Counted from the stretch's first letter, positions 1-7,761 are shown. The stretch: DNA of 64,000 nucleotides from Variovorax sp. PAMC 28711 (GCF_001577265.1 NZ_CP014517.1:859001-923000), one strand, 5' to 3'. Numbers and translations: made by a program. The notes: a model not told the origin generated them from the letters alone.

Positions 1-2
1 TG

Positions 3-536
3 GGCTTCGTGGTCGGCAGTTCGCGCCTCGCCTATGCGGCGATGTACCCGCTCATGACGGCATTCAACGCGCTGCCCAAGGCCGCGTTCGTGCCGATCCT
101 GGTGGTGTGGTTCGGCATCGGCGTCGGGCCGGCGATCCTCACCGCGTTCCTGATCAGCTTCTTCCCGATCATGGTGAACATCGCGACGGGTCTCGCCACG
201 CTCGAGCCCGAGCTCGAAGATGTGCTGCGCGTGCTCGGCGCCAAGCGCTGGGACGTGCTGATGAAGATCGGCCTGCCGCGCTCGATGCCGTATTTCTACG
301 CGTCGCTCAAGGTCGCGATCACGCTGGCCTTCGTCGGCACCACGGTCAGCGAGATGACCGCGGCCAACGAAGGCATCGGCTACCTGCTGATCTCCGCCGG
401 CTCTGCCATGCAGATGGGCCTCGCCTTCGCGGGCCTGATGGTGGTCGGCGCGATGGCGATGGCGATGTATGAATTGTTCAGCGTGATCGAGAAGCACACC
501 ACCGGCTGGGCGCACCGCGGCTCACAGGGCGAATGA
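3..536 (+). CDS. ABC transporter permease, SsuC/TauC (nitrate/sulfonate/NMT1) type, 5' end missing
   Basis: Inner-membrane permease of a BPD_transp_1-type importer. The frame is already open at the first bases, so the gene begins upstream of the window; about 178 codons remain. The EAA loop that contacts the ATPase is visible (the stretch around LEDVLRVLGAKRWDVLMKI), flanked by hydrophobic helices, and the protein ends in a short polar tail. Its stop overlaps the start of the downstream deaminase gene by four bases (ATGA), implying translational coupling. The nearest binding-protein partner of this transporter class in the window is the NMT1-type protein at 6733-7761, which also overlaps a deaminase gene. 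I infer a purine or pyrimidine substrate; family membership is much more certain than substrate. Confidence 0.85.
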   Translation, partial: GFVVGSSRLAYAAMYPLMTAFNALPKAAFVPILVVWFGIGVGPAILTAFLISFFPIMVNIATGLATLEPELEDVLRVLGAKRWDVLMKIGLPRSMPYFYASLKVAITLAFVGTTVSEMTAANEGIGYLLISAGSAMQMGLAFAGLMVVGAMAMAMYELFSVIEKHTTGWAHRGSQGE

Positions 537-1015
537 CTGAAGCGCAGATCGCGATGGCGCTGCGTCGCGCGAACGAGGTGGCGAAACGCGCGATGGCGAT
601 GGGCCGCCATCCGTTCGGCGCCGTGCTGATCGCGCCCGATGGCGACACGGTGCTGGCCGAGCAGGGCAACATCGACACGGTGAACCACGCCGAGGCCACG
701 CTGGCCCGCCACGCGGCGGACAACTGGCCGGCCGACTACCTCTGGCAGTGCACGCTGGTCACGACCTTCGAGCCCTGCGCGATGTGCGCCGGCACCAGCT
801 ACTGGGCGAACATCGGCCGCGTCGTGTACGGCGCGGAAGAAGCGGCCCTGCTCGCGCTGACCGGCGACCATCCCGAGAACCCGACGCTGAGCCTGCCGTG
901 CCGTGAGGTGTTCGCGCGCGGCCAGAAGGCGGTCGAGGTGATCGGGCCAGTGCCCGAAGTGGCCGATGAAATGATCGCCGCGCACCGCGGCTTCTGGGAA
1001 GCGCGCGGCGGCTGA
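533..1015 (+). CDS. nucleoside/guanine deaminase family protein
   Basis: Zinc-dependent cytidine/deoxycytidylate deaminase-fold enzyme of 160 residues. The zinc site is intact: His52 and the proton-shuttling Glu54 in NHAEA, and Cys82 and Cys85 in EPCAMCAG. Length and the C-terminal region match the guanine deaminase/TadA-like group rather than true tRNA adenosine deaminases, but the substrate cannot be fixed from sequence alone. The ATG overlaps the stop of the upstream ABC permease gene. A second, divergent deaminase at 7758-8261 is coupled in the same way to a binding-protein gene, which supports a role in nucleobase salvage or breakdown rather than tRNA editing. Confidence 0.85.
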   Translation: MTEAQIAMALRRANEVAKRAMAMGRHPFGAVLIAPDGDTVLAEQGNIDTVNHAEATLARHAADNWPADYLWQCTLVTTFEPCAMCAGTSYWANIGRVVYGAEEAALLALTGDHPENPTLSLPCREVFARGQKAVEVIGPVPEVADEMIAAHRGFWEARGG

Positions 1016-1021
1016 TTCGCT

Positions 1022-1516
1022 TCAGCGCTTTTGCAGAACTTCGTCGAAGAGCGAGAGCAGTTCCCGCGCAAAGAGGTCCATGTTGCGCGGGCGGTCGGTG
1101 TGGCCGGTTTCGAGGGTCCGGCTCGCGCTGACCGCGCCGACCACCGCCACGCAAACGTGCCCCGGCGCGTCGCCGTAGGGGCTGCCCGCCGGACCGGCCG
1201 CACCGCTTTCACAAAGGCCCCAGCTCGCGCGATGGCTGTCGCGCATGCGGCCCGCGATGAAGGTCGCATACGGTTCCGTTTCGGCGCGCATGCCGACCAT
1301 GTCGTCTTTTGTGAGCCCGAGCAACGCCTTGCCGGCGCGCCGCGAATAGACCACCGCACCGCCCAGAAAGAATGCCGAGGCGCCCGGGATGGCGAGCAGC
1401 GCAGCCGACACGAGTCCGCCGGCCGACGATTCGCCGACCGCAACAGTTTCGCCGCGCTGGCGCAAGGCCGCCCCGACGCGGTCGGCCAGAAAGGCGAGCG
1501 GTGGAAGCGCCGACAT
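1022..1516 (-). CDS. pncC: CinA C-terminal family protein, probable nicotinamide-nucleotide amidase
   Basis: A 164-residue protein corresponding to the stand-alone CinA C-terminal domain. In characterised members this domain deamidates nicotinamide mononucleotide to nicotinic acid mononucleotide in NAD recycling. The GESSAGG loop around Ser30, the small-residue-rich helix after it, and the GAAGPAG/GDAPGHV segments are all present. It is cytoplasmic, with no signal or membrane segment. It lies 3 bases after the yebC-family gene on the same strand, so the two are probably co-transcribed. It lacks the N-terminal molybdopterin-binding-like domain of full CinA, which is normal for this subgroup. 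Confidence 0.85.
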   Translation of the reverse strand: MSALPPLAFLADRVGAALRQRGETVAVGESSAGGLVSAALLAIPGASAFFLGGAVVYSRRAGKALLGLTKDDMVGMRAETEPYATFIAGRMRDSHRASWGLCESGAAGPAGSPYGDAPGHVCVAVVGAVSASRTLETGHTDRPRNMDLFARELLSLFDEVLQKR

Positions 1517-1519
1517 GCG

Positions 1520-2233
1520 TCAGCCCGCCAGCCCGACGTACACGTTCTGCACGTCGTCGTTCGCGTCGATCTCGGCCAGGAACGCCTCGACTTCTTCGAG
1601 GTGTTCGGCGCTCAGGTTCGCGGGGTCGATCGGGTTCTTCGCCTTGTAGGCGAGCTTGGCCGAGAGCACGCTGAAGCCCTGCGCCGGCAGCGCGCGGCTC
1701 ACCAGGTCGAGGTCGGTCGCTTCGGTCAGGAACAGCGTGACACCGTCTTCGGCGCCCGGCTCGAAGTCCTGCGCGCCCGCTTCGATGGCGGCCACTTCGG
1801 GGTCGGCGCCGGCCGTCGCGGGCTCGGCTTCGATCATGCCGACGTGGTCGAAATCCCAGGACACCGAACCCGAGGTGCCGAGCTGCCCCTTGCGAAACAG
1901 CACGCGCATCTGCGGCGCGGTGCGGTTCACGTTGTCGGTCAGGCACTCGACCATCACGGCCACCTGGTGCGGCGCGAAACCTTCATAAATCACATGCTCG
2001 AAGTGCACTGCTTCGCCAGTGAGCCCGGCGCCCTTCTTGATCGCGCGGTCGAGCGTTTCCTTCGGCATCGACACCTTGCGCGCTTGTTCGACCACCAGGC
2101 GCAGTCGTGAATTCGAGCCCGGATCGGCGCCGCCGCGTGCGGCGACCATGATTTCCTTGGCCAGTTTTCCGAACAGCCGGCCCTTGGCATTCGCCGCCAG
2201 GTCCTTGTGTTTTGCTTTCCACTGCGCGCCCAT
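1520..2233 (-). CDS. YebC/PmpR family DNA-binding regulatory protein
   Basis: 237 residues, the usual family length, starting with the highly conserved [12 protein letters not shown] (family MAGHSKW-like) and a [13 protein letters not shown] segment. These proteins are cytoplasmic; different members are described as transcription regulators or as translation factors easing ribosome stalling at polyproline. All three family domains appear complete, ending in the acidic C-terminal domain. The start ATG is at 2233-2231. It is followed 3 bases later by the pncC-like gene. The divergent oxidoreductase gene begins about 80 bases upstream, so this gap must hold both promoters. Confidence 0.9.
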   Translation of the reverse strand: MGAQWKAKHKDLAANAKGRLFGKLAKEIMVAARGGADPGSNSRLRLVVEQARKVSMPKETLDRAIKKGAGLTGEAVHFEHVIYEGFAPHQVAVMVECLTDNVNRTAPQMRVLFRKGQLGTSGSVSWDFDHVGMIEAEPATAGADPEVAAIEAGAQDFEPGAEDGVTLFLTEATDLDLVSRALPAQGFSVLSAKLAYKAKNPIDPANLSAEHLEEVEAFLAEIDANDDVQNVYVGLAG

Positions 2234-2313
2234 GTCGTTGCTCCTTTTGTCGGGAATGGTTGTGCCGATGGTGGCACAAGCGAGGATCGGCCGGCGCGGT
2301 CAGAATCATCCGC

Positions 2314-3429
2314 ATGAGCCATCTCTTCACCCCCATTGACATCGGCGCCTTGCCGCTCGACAACCGCATCCTCATCGCACCCATGTGCCAGTACTCGGCC
2401 ACCGAGGGCACGCCTGGCGACTGGCACATGATCCACCTCGGACAGCTCGCGCTGTCGGGCGCGAGCCTGCTGATCCTGGAGGCCACGGCCGTCTCGCCGG
2501 AGGCGCGCATCACGCCCGCCGACCTCGGCCTCTACAGCGACGAAAACGAAGCCGGCCTCGCGCGCATCCTGAAGGCGATTCGCCAGTATTCGCCCATCAA
2601 GGTCGGCATGCAACTCGGCCACGCAGGGCGCAAGGCGTCGAGCGACGTGCCTTGGGACGGCGGCCAGCAGATCCGTTCCACCAACCCGCGCGGCTGGACC
2701 ACGGTGTCGTCGTCGAACCTGCCGCACGGCCCCGACGACGACGCGCCGGTGGCGCTCGATGCGACCGGGCTCGCCAAGGTGCGCGACGACTTCGCGGCGG
2801 CCGCACGCCGCGCGGCGCGCCTGGGCATCGACGGGCTGGAGATCCATGCAGCGCACGGCTATCTGCTGCACCAGTTCCTCTCGCCCATCGCGAACCAGCG
2901 CACCGACGAATACGGCGGCTCGCTGGAAAACCGCATGCGCTTTCCGCTCGAAGTGTTCGATGCGGTGCGCGCCGCCGTCCCGGCCGAGGTGCCGGTGTGG
3001 GTGCGCCTGTCGGCCACCGACTGGGTGCCGGACGGCTGGGACATCGAGGGCACCCTCGCGCTGTCGAAGGCGCTCGAAGCGCGCGGCTGCGCGGCCATCC
3101 ACGTGTCGAGCGGCGGCGTGTCGCCGCAGCAGACCATCCCGCTTTCGCCGGGCTACCAGGTGCCTTATGCCGCACAGGTCAAGCGCGAAGTCGGCATCCC
3201 GACCATCGCGGTCGGCTTCATCACCGAAGCCGAGCAGGCCGAAGCGATCCTCGCGAACGGTGAGGCCGATGCGGTGTCCCTGGCGCGCGGCATCCTGTAC
3301 GACCCGCACTGGCCATGGCACGCCGCGGCCACACTCGGCGCCCAGGTGAAGGCGCCGCCGCAGTACTGGCGCTCGCAGCCGCGAGAGTTCAAGAACCTGT
3401 TCCAAGCGGCCGCGTTCGGGCAGCGCTGA
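2314..3429 (+). CDS. NADH:flavin oxidoreductase, Old Yellow Enzyme family (YqjM/XenA class)
   Basis: FMN-dependent TIM-barrel ene-reductase of 371 residues that reduces activated C=C bonds or nitro compounds with NAD(P)H. The class-specific Cys25 in PMCQYSA, the GHAGRKAS loop and the HAAHGYLLHQFLSP segment carrying the substrate-binding histidine pair and tyrosine are present, as are the NQRTDEYGGS and C-terminal phosphate-binding regions. The frame is open further upstream, but the ATG at 2314 gives the family's normal N-terminus (SHLFTPIDI). It is transcribed divergently from yebC. The natural substrate cannot be read from sequence. Confidence 0.9.
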   Translation: MSHLFTPIDIGALPLDNRILIAPMCQYSATEGTPGDWHMIHLGQLALSGASLLILEATAVSPEARITPADLGLYSDENEAGLARILKAIRQYSPIKVGMQLGHAGRKASSDVPWDGGQQIRSTNPRGWTTVSSSNLPHGPDDDAPVALDATGLAKVRDDFAAAARRAARLGIDGLEIHAAHGYLLHQFLSPIANQRTDEYGGSLENRMRFPLEVFDAVRAAVPAEVPVWVRLSATDWVPDGWDIEGTLALSKALEARGCAAIHVSSGGVSPQQTIPLSPGYQVPYAAQVKREVGIPTIAVGFITEAEQAEAILANGEADAVSLARGILYDPHWPWHAAATLGAQVKAPPQYWRSQPREFKNLFQAAAFGQR

Positions 3430-3437
3430 GCCGGGCG

Positions 3438-4184
3438 TCAGACGCCGCCATAGCGCTCGGTGCGGATGCGCGCCGCACCGATGCCGACATCGAGCAGGCC
3501 GTTCGCCACCGCCTCCACGAAGCCATTGGCGCCGCACACGAAGACGTGTCGCGGGGTCCGGCCCCAGCGGTCGAGCAGGCCCCGCAGCGACGCGGCGTCG
3601 AGTCGGCGGCCAAGGTCGGTCGGACGTGGCGGCGCCCCCCGCGTCGTGACGGCGACGAAACGAAAGCCTGGCCCGCGCGCTTCCGCGGCAACGAATTCGT
3701 CGTAGCCGCACAGTTCCTCTGCGCTGCGCGCCGAATGCACCAAGAGAATGTCAGCGCCGGTGGTCGCAGCGGCAAGGCCCGCCCGCACCATCGCCATCAG
3801 CGGCGCGATGCCGGAGCCGCCGGCCACCAGCAGCAGCGGCCCACCGTCCTCGGGCCGCCACACGAAGTGGCCACCGAGCGGGCCGCGCACCTCCAGCGTG
3901 TCGCCGGTTCGCGCGATGTCGTGAAAGAACGGCGAGACCTCGCCGTCGTCGAGCCGCTCGATCAGCAGTTCAACCTCGCCCGCACCGGGCGCCGAAGCGA
4001 CCGAGTAGCTGCGCTGCGCCACATAGCCGTCTTCGGCGGTCAGCCTCACGTCGACGTGCTGGCCAGCGCGGTGCGACGCGAGCGAGGTTTTCAGGAAGAA
4101 GCTCTTGAGGCGCGGCGTGCGCGGCACGATGCGCGTGAGGGTCGCTTCGTGCCACGGCCCGTCATGTGGCGCCGGGCTGCTCAC
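3438..4184 (-). CDS. FAD/NAD(P)-binding ferredoxin reductase-type oxidoreductase
   Basis: A 248-residue flavin reductase of the ferredoxin-NADP reductase fold without an attached 2Fe-2S domain. The FAD-binding RSYSVAS motif, the nucleotide-binding GGSGIAPLMAM loop and the terminal CGANGF motif are present. The GTG at 4184-4182 is the preferred start because it overlaps the stop of the upstream molybdopterin gene (GTGA) and gives a family-like N-terminus; longer frames run into that gene. The tight coupling indicates that it delivers electrons to, or takes them from, the molybdopterin protein. It could also serve the Rieske oxygenase just upstream, which has no reductase of its own here. Confidence 0.85.
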   Translation of the reverse strand: MSSPAPHDGPWHEATLTRIVPRTPRLKSFFLKTSLASHRAGQHVDVRLTAEDGYVAQRSYSVASAPGAGEVELLIERLDDGEVSPFFHDIARTGDTLEVRGPLGGHFVWRPEDGGPLLLVAGGSGIAPLMAMVRAGLAAATTGADILLVHSARSAEELCGYDEFVAAEARGPGFRFVAVTTRGAPPRPTDLGRRLDAASLRGLLDRWGRTPRHVFVCGANGFVEAVANGLLDVGIGAARIRTERYGGV

Positions 4185-4792
4185 GGATCGTCCGAATAGC
4201 GTTGCTGCCGCCACGGATCGCCGTACATGTGATAGCCGCGCAACTCCCAGAACCCGGCCTCGTCGCGCGCGGTGAACTTGAGGCCCTTGAGCCACTTTGC
4301 GCTCTTCCAGAAATACAGGTGCGGCACCAGCAGGCGCGCCGGCCCACCGTGTTCGGTGGTGAGCGGCTCGCCGCCGAAATGCGTCGCGACCATTGCACGA
4401 CCGCCGATCAGGTCGGCCACCGGCACGTTGGTGTCGTAGTCGTCGAACGAGAGCGCCAGCAGAAAGTCAGAGGGCGGTGCGATACCGGCGGCGGCGAACA
4501 AGTCGTCGACGCTCACGCCTTCCCAGCGGGTGTCGAACTTCGACCAGGTGGTCACGCAGTGGATGTCGCCCTTCCATTCGGTGCGCGGCAGCGCTTCGAA
4601 TTCGACCCAGGTCCAGCTGGCGAGCGGCTTCGCGCCGTGGCTCAGGGTGAAGCGCCAGCTGTCGAGGTCGATGCGGGGTGTCGGGCCTTTGGAGAGCACC
4701 GGAAAGTCATCGGTCTCGAACTGGCCCGGCGGAAGGCGCCGGGCGAAGGCGGCGGTCAGACGCCTGCCGTTGAAACCACGCGTCGTGACCAT
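4181..4792 (-). CDS. sulfite oxidase-like molybdopterin-dependent oxidoreductase (YuiH type)
   Basis: A 203-residue protein consisting only of the oxidoreductase molybdopterin-binding domain of the sulfite oxidase family. The molybdenum-ligating cysteine is Cys79 in GDIHCVTTWSK, and the GGPARLLVPHLYFWKSAKW segment of the cofactor pocket is intact. No signal peptide is evident, unlike periplasmic MsrP, so the enzyme is probably cytoplasmic. It overlaps the flavin reductase gene downstream, suggesting a two-component molybdenum reductase or oxidase. The physiological substrate is unknown for this subgroup; sulfite or methionine sulfoxide chemistry is only an analogy. Confidence 0.85.
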   Translation of the reverse strand: MVTTRGFNGRRLTAAFARRLPPGQFETDDFPVLSKGPTPRIDLDSWRFTLSHGAKPLASWTWVEFEALPRTEWKGDIHCVTTWSKFDTRWEGVSVDDLFAAAGIAPPSDFLLALSFDDYDTNVPVADLIGGRAMVATHFGGEPLTTEHGGPARLLVPHLYFWKSAKWLKGLKFTARDEAGFWELRGYHMYGDPWRQQRYSDDP

Positions 4793-4825
4793 CTCGATGC
4801 TCCTGCAAGTTGCGCAACAGCCAGT

Positions 4826-5902
4826 TTAAGCAGCTTGCGCGAGCGGGATCACCTTCATCCCGCGATGAATCTCCGCCTCGCCATGCCGCGCGAGCAACTG
4901 CATCAGGTGTTTGCGAATCAGCATGCCGGGCTTGTCGGATTCCATCGAGTACTCGACGCCGCGGCGGCGCGTGTCGACCAGCGCATCGGGATCGGTGGAT
5001 TCGAGGATGTCCTTGTCTTCGCGCGTGATCTCGTCGTCGAAGTCGATCAGCATCTGCGCCGCGCAATCGGCCTCGGTGTCGTTGCGGAACAGCCATTGGC
5101 ACAGCTGCATGCGCCCGTCGTCGATCGGCGTGAAGCAGTTGATGATGATGTGGCGAATGCCCGACGGGTACTCGATGTCGAGCCGCCGCGAGAACGGCAG
5201 GAAATACGCGTTGCGCATGTGGCGCGTGGTGATCGGGTCTTTCACGCCGCTGATCGCGTGGAATTTTTCGGGGTTGGCCGCGTCGATCACCGTCTCTGCG
5301 TAGAAGCCGCCGTCGTTCTCGACCAGGTTGTACTGGCTCGGCTTGGGGCTGGCCGCCACGCCGAAGGTCGCGCGGTGCACGAAGCTGAAGTGCGAGTTGT
5401 CGAAGGAGTTCTCGAGCGCACGCATCGGGCTCGTGTTCCAGCTTTCGTAGAACTGGAAGATCGTGCGGTAGGCCGGATCGTCGAACTCGGGGAACGCGGG
5501 AATGTCGGCGATCGGGTCTTCGAGCGCGACCCACGCGTAGCCGTAGCGCGCGCTGCAGTGGTAGGCCGGAGTCTTGTACTCGGGCGAGATCTTGCGGTCG
5601 GGCTCGTACTGCGGAATGCGGATGACCTGGCCGCTGCGGTCGTAGGTCCAGCCGTGGTAGCCGCACTGGATGGCGCCGCTGCCGCAGGGCTTGCCCTCGG
5701 TGTCGACGCACCAGCCCTTGGACAGCTTCGCGGTGCGGTGGCAGCAGCGATCGCGCAGCGCAGCAGGCTGGCCATCGGCATCCATGAAAAGAACGATGTC
5801 TTCGCCGAGCAGCCTGAAAGGTTTGGGGCCGTTGGCCAGTTCGGTGAGCGGCATGACGGCATGCCAGAACTTGCGGAAGACGGGTTGTTGGGTGACGAGC
5901 AT
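4826..5902 (-). CDS. Rieske [2Fe-2S] non-haem iron oxygenase, alpha subunit, under a putative xanthine riboswitch
   Basis: A 358-residue oxygenase. The Rieske centre has Cys53/His55 (DRCCH) and Cys80/His83 (CGYHGW). The mononuclear iron site is in NSFDNSHFSFVH with Asp168, His171 and His176; the third ligand is probably an Asp in the ITREDKDILESTD segment. Architecture (FWHAV start, LRDRCxHRxAKLS) resembles VanA-type O-demethylases and the methylxanthine N-demethylases NdmA/NdmB. A clear ribosome-binding site (AAGGAG) precedes the ATG at 5902, and a putative xanthine riboswitch ends about 40 bases upstream. I infer a purine-related substrate from this regulation; a plant-aromatic substrate remains possible. 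The electron-donor reductase is not certain. Confidence 0.88.
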   Translation of the reverse strand: MLVTQQPVFRKFWHAVMPLTELANGPKPFRLLGEDIVLFMDADGQPAALRDRCCHRTAKLSKGWCVDTEGKPCGSGAIQCGYHGWTYDRSGQVIRIPQYEPDRKISPEYKTPAYHCSARYGYAWVALEDPIADIPAFPEFDDPAYRTIFQFYESWNTSPMRALENSFDNSHFSFVHRATFGVAASPKPSQYNLVENDGGFYAETVIDAANPEKFHAISGVKDPITTRHMRNAYFLPFSRRLDIEYPSGIRHIIINCFTPIDDGRMQLCQWLFRNDTEADCAAQMLIDFDDEITREDKDILESTDPDALVDTRRRGVEYSMESDKPGMLIRKHLMQLLARHGEAEIHRGMKVIPLAQAA

Positions 5903-5939
5903 GCGTGGAACTCCTTGGGGTTGCGTGTGGGGACGAACT

Positions 5940-6004
5940 CAAAGAGCAATTTCCGACCACGGCCTGTTCGATGGACAGGTGCCGGGCTGAACGCTTCTAC
6001 TCTG
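5940..6004 (-). promoter_or_regulatory. xanthine riboswitch (NMT1 motif), copy 1, upstream of the Rieske oxygenase gene
   Basis: Read on the minus strand, the leader contains the conserved bulge strand GUAGAAGCGUUCAGC and its partner CGGAAAUUGCUC. They are enclosed by a short outer stem (AGAG with CUCU) and capped by an inner hairpin (CCUGU/ACAGG around 5959-5976). This matches my recollection of the xanthine-I/NMT1-motif aptamer consensus; the inner stem sequence differs from copy 2 while the bulge is kept, as expected for an RNA. The aptamer ends about 40 bases before the oxygenase ATG, with the AAGGAG ribosome-binding site between, so translational control is plausible. No terminator-like U-run follows. 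Confidence 0.85.
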
Positions 6005-6083
6005 GGCAAGTTGCGATGCAAATTGCGGGCCCGATTGTCCCGCGGAACGCGGGGTTCGTGTGCCGTGGCGGTATGCTCTGAAA

Positions 6084-6563
6084 ATGATAGCAACTGCCCG
6101 CATGCTCACCCTCGTCGGCATCTGCCTGCTGGCCGTGGCGTGCAGCACGCCGCGCGCACCTTCTTCCCGAACTTTTTCTTACCCGACGCTCACGCCCGAG
6201 CAGTCGAGCGACATTGCCATCCACGCGCTCGGCCTCGTCGGTACGCCCTACCGTTACGGCGGCAACACGCCGGACAGCGGCTTCGACTGCAGCGGCCTCA
6301 TCGGCTACGTCTACCGCAGCCGCGCGGGCATCGCACCCCCACGCACTGTGGCGCAACTCGACGGTTTCGGCCAGCCGGTGAGCACGAGCGAGCTGCGCAC
6401 CGGCGACCTCGTCCTCTTCGGCGGCGGTCGGCCCTTTCATGCCGGCATTTACGTGGGCGAAGGCCGCTTCGTGCATGCGCCTTCCACCGGCGGCGAAGTG
6501 CGCCTCGACCGTCTCGCCAGCGTGTACTGGTCGAAGCAAGCGGTCGCGGTACGCCGGCCCTGA
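6084..6563 (+). CDS. NlpC/P60 (C40) peptidoglycan endopeptidase lipoprotein
   Basis: A 159-residue cell-wall hydrolase that cleaves within peptidoglycan stem peptides. The chosen ATG at 6084 gives a lipoprotein signal with lipobox LAVAC (lipidated Cys20); the frame is open from 6060 but that adds an unlikely N-terminus. The catalytic Cys69 in GFDCSGL and His119 in FHAGIYVG are present, and His131 is the likely third polar residue. It should be anchored in the outer or inner membrane facing the periplasm. It sits between two inverted riboswitch copies without being controlled by either: copy 1 faces away and copy 2 lies downstream. Confidence 0.9.
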   Translation: MIATARMLTLVGICLLAVACSTPRAPSSRTFSYPTLTPEQSSDIAIHALGLVGTPYRYGGNTPDSGFDCSGLIGYVYRSRAGIAPPRTVAQLDGFGQPVSTSELRTGDLVLFGGGRPFHAGIYVGEGRFVHAPSTGGEVRLDRLASVYWSKQAVAVRRP

Positions 6564-6578
6564 AGGTCGTGGCTGGCA

Positions 6579-6601
6579 TGCGTCGTGCATGACACGACGC
6601 A
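6579..6601 (+). other. perfect 9-bp hairpin between nlpC-type gene and riboswitch copy 2
   Basis: TGCGTCGTG and CACGACGCA form a perfect stem around a 5-base loop (CATGA). It lies 15 bases after the NlpC/P60 stop and ends one base inside the predicted outer stem of the xanthine riboswitch, so the two helices compete for C6600/A6601. There is no following T-run, so a classic intrinsic terminator is not supported. It could be a 3'-end processing hairpin for the lipoprotein mRNA or a protein-binding palindrome. Confidence 0.45.
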
Positions 6602-6662
6602 AGAGTAGAAGCGTTCAGCTGCGCACGCACCACCGACGTGCGCCGCCCGGAAATTGCTCTTG
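6600..6662 (+). promoter_or_regulatory. xanthine riboswitch (NMT1 motif), copy 2, upstream of the NMT1-type binding protein gene
   Basis: Outer stem CAAGAG (6600-6605) with CUCUUG (6657-6662), conserved asymmetric bulge GUAGAAGCGUUCAGC and GCCCGGAAAUUG, and inner stem GCGCACG/CGUGCGC (6621-6643). Compared with copy 1, 18 bp and 14 bp blocks are identical while the 28-30 base middle is unrelated in sequence but again forms a hairpin. The motif class is named for its association with NMT1-domain transporter genes, exactly the gene that follows. The next start codon (6733) is about 70 bases downstream, with a purine-rich stretch (AAGGGGAAA) in between; control of translation is the simplest model. 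Confidence 0.88.
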
Positions 6663-6732
6663 AAGCGCCTCCTGCCCCGTCCCGTCGGATGGCAAGGGGA
6701 AATTCAAGACCACAAGATTCGTGACCCACGCC

Positions 6733-7761
6733 ATGCAACGCCGTTCCTTCCTCATTGCCAGCACCGCCACAGCCGGCGCCCTCGCCTTCCCGACCGTGTT
6801 CGCCCAGAGCGGCAAGCTCACGCCACTCAAGTTCACGCTCGACTTCCGCATCAACGGCCAGACCTCGCCGTTCTTCCTCGCGCAAGCCAAGGGCTACTAC
6901 AAGGACGAAGGTCTCGACGTGACGCTGGACACCGGCGCCGGCTCGGTCGCGTCCATCACCCGCATCGCGAGCGGCGTCTACCAGATGGGCCTGGGCGACA
7001 TCAGCTCGCTGGTCGAGTTCAATGCGCAAAACCCCGGCACGCCGGTGGTGCAGGCGGTGTACCAGTACTACAACCGCGCACCGTTCGTGATCATCGGCCG
7101 CAAGGACCGCGGCGTGACCGGCGACTTCAAGAGCCTGCAGGGCAAGAAGGTCGCAGCGGCCGCGGTCGAATCGACGCGCCGCGCCTGGCCGATGGTGGCG
7201 CGCAAGCAAGGCATGAAACCCGACGCCTTCGCCTGGCAAACCACCGACTTCAGCGCGCGCGACAACGTCATGGTGCGCGGCGACGTCGATGCCGCCACCT
7301 ACTTTCACGACTCCGCCATCTCGCTCTTCGCGCGCATGAAGCCCGAGGAGTTGTCGGTGCTGAAGTACGCGGATGCGGGCGTCAATCTCTACGGCAACGC
7401 GGTCCTCGCGAGCAGTAATCTCATCGCGCAGAGCCCGAAGGTGGTCGCGGCTTTCCTGCGGGCGACCAACCGCGCGATCGTCGAGACTTTCGCGCACCCC
7501 GGCCCGTCGATCGCGGCGATGCGCCAGCGCGAACCGATCCTCGACGAGAAGATCGAGCTCGACCGCTGGGCCATCACCGCGCAGTACGTCGGCGCGGCCG
7601 ACACGCGCGCGCACGGCCTCGGCGACATCAAGAAGTTCACGCTCGAGCAGCAGGTCGACGAAGTGGCCGAGGTGTTCGGGCTCAAGACCAAACCCTCGGC
7701 CGATGCGCTGTTCAACACCTCGATGCTGCCGCCGCGCAGCGAACGCATGATCAAGGCATGA
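6733..7761 (+). CDS. ABC transporter substrate-binding protein, NMT1/SsuA-like
   Basis: Periplasmic binding protein of 342 residues. The N-terminus MQRRSFLIAS has a Tat-like RR pair and a hydrophobic core, with probable cleavage after VFAQ near residue 24. The SSL/NMT1 fold begins with LKFTLDFRINGQTSPFFLAQAKGYY, typical of proteins that bind pyrimidine precursors, nitrate, sulfonates or purines. A GTG at 6721 is an alternative start. The gene follows a putative xanthine riboswitch, and its stop overlaps the next deaminase ATG, so xanthine, urate or a related purine is the likely ligand. Its permease may be the partial gene at the window start or lie elsewhere. Confidence 0.87.
   Translation: MQRRSFLIASTATAGALAFPTVFAQSGKLTPLKFTLDFRINGQTSPFFLAQAKGYYKDEGLDVTLDTGAGSVASITRIASGVYQMGLGDISSLVEFNAQNPGTPVVQAVYQYYNRAPFVIIGRKDRGVTGDFKSLQGKKVAAAAVESTRRAWPMVARKQGMKPDAFAWQTTDFSARDNVMVRGDVDAATYFHDSAISLFARMKPEELSVLKYADAGVNLYGNAVLASSNLIAQSPKVVAAFLRATNRAIVETFAHPGPSIAAMRQREPILDEKIELDRWAITAQYVGAADTRAHGLGDIKKFTLEQQVDEVAEVFGLKTKPSADALFNTSMLPPRSERMIKA

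Noticed and set aside
5940..5975. Sigma-54 promoter in the Rieske leader (GG ... GC pattern)
   Set aside because: Spacing between GG and GC is 9 rather than 10 bases and the TGGCAC element is not conserved; copy 2 lacks it altogether.
4166..6592. 808-codon plus-strand open frame
   Set aside because: It is antisense to well-supported genes, lacks any recognisable domain and is an artefact of high GC codon bias.
5942..6661. Inverted repeats flanking the NlpC gene as a phase-variable invertible segment
   Set aside because: Only short blocks are conserved, the middles form unrelated hairpins, and each copy reads toward a different gene; two riboswitches explain the pattern better than recombination sites.
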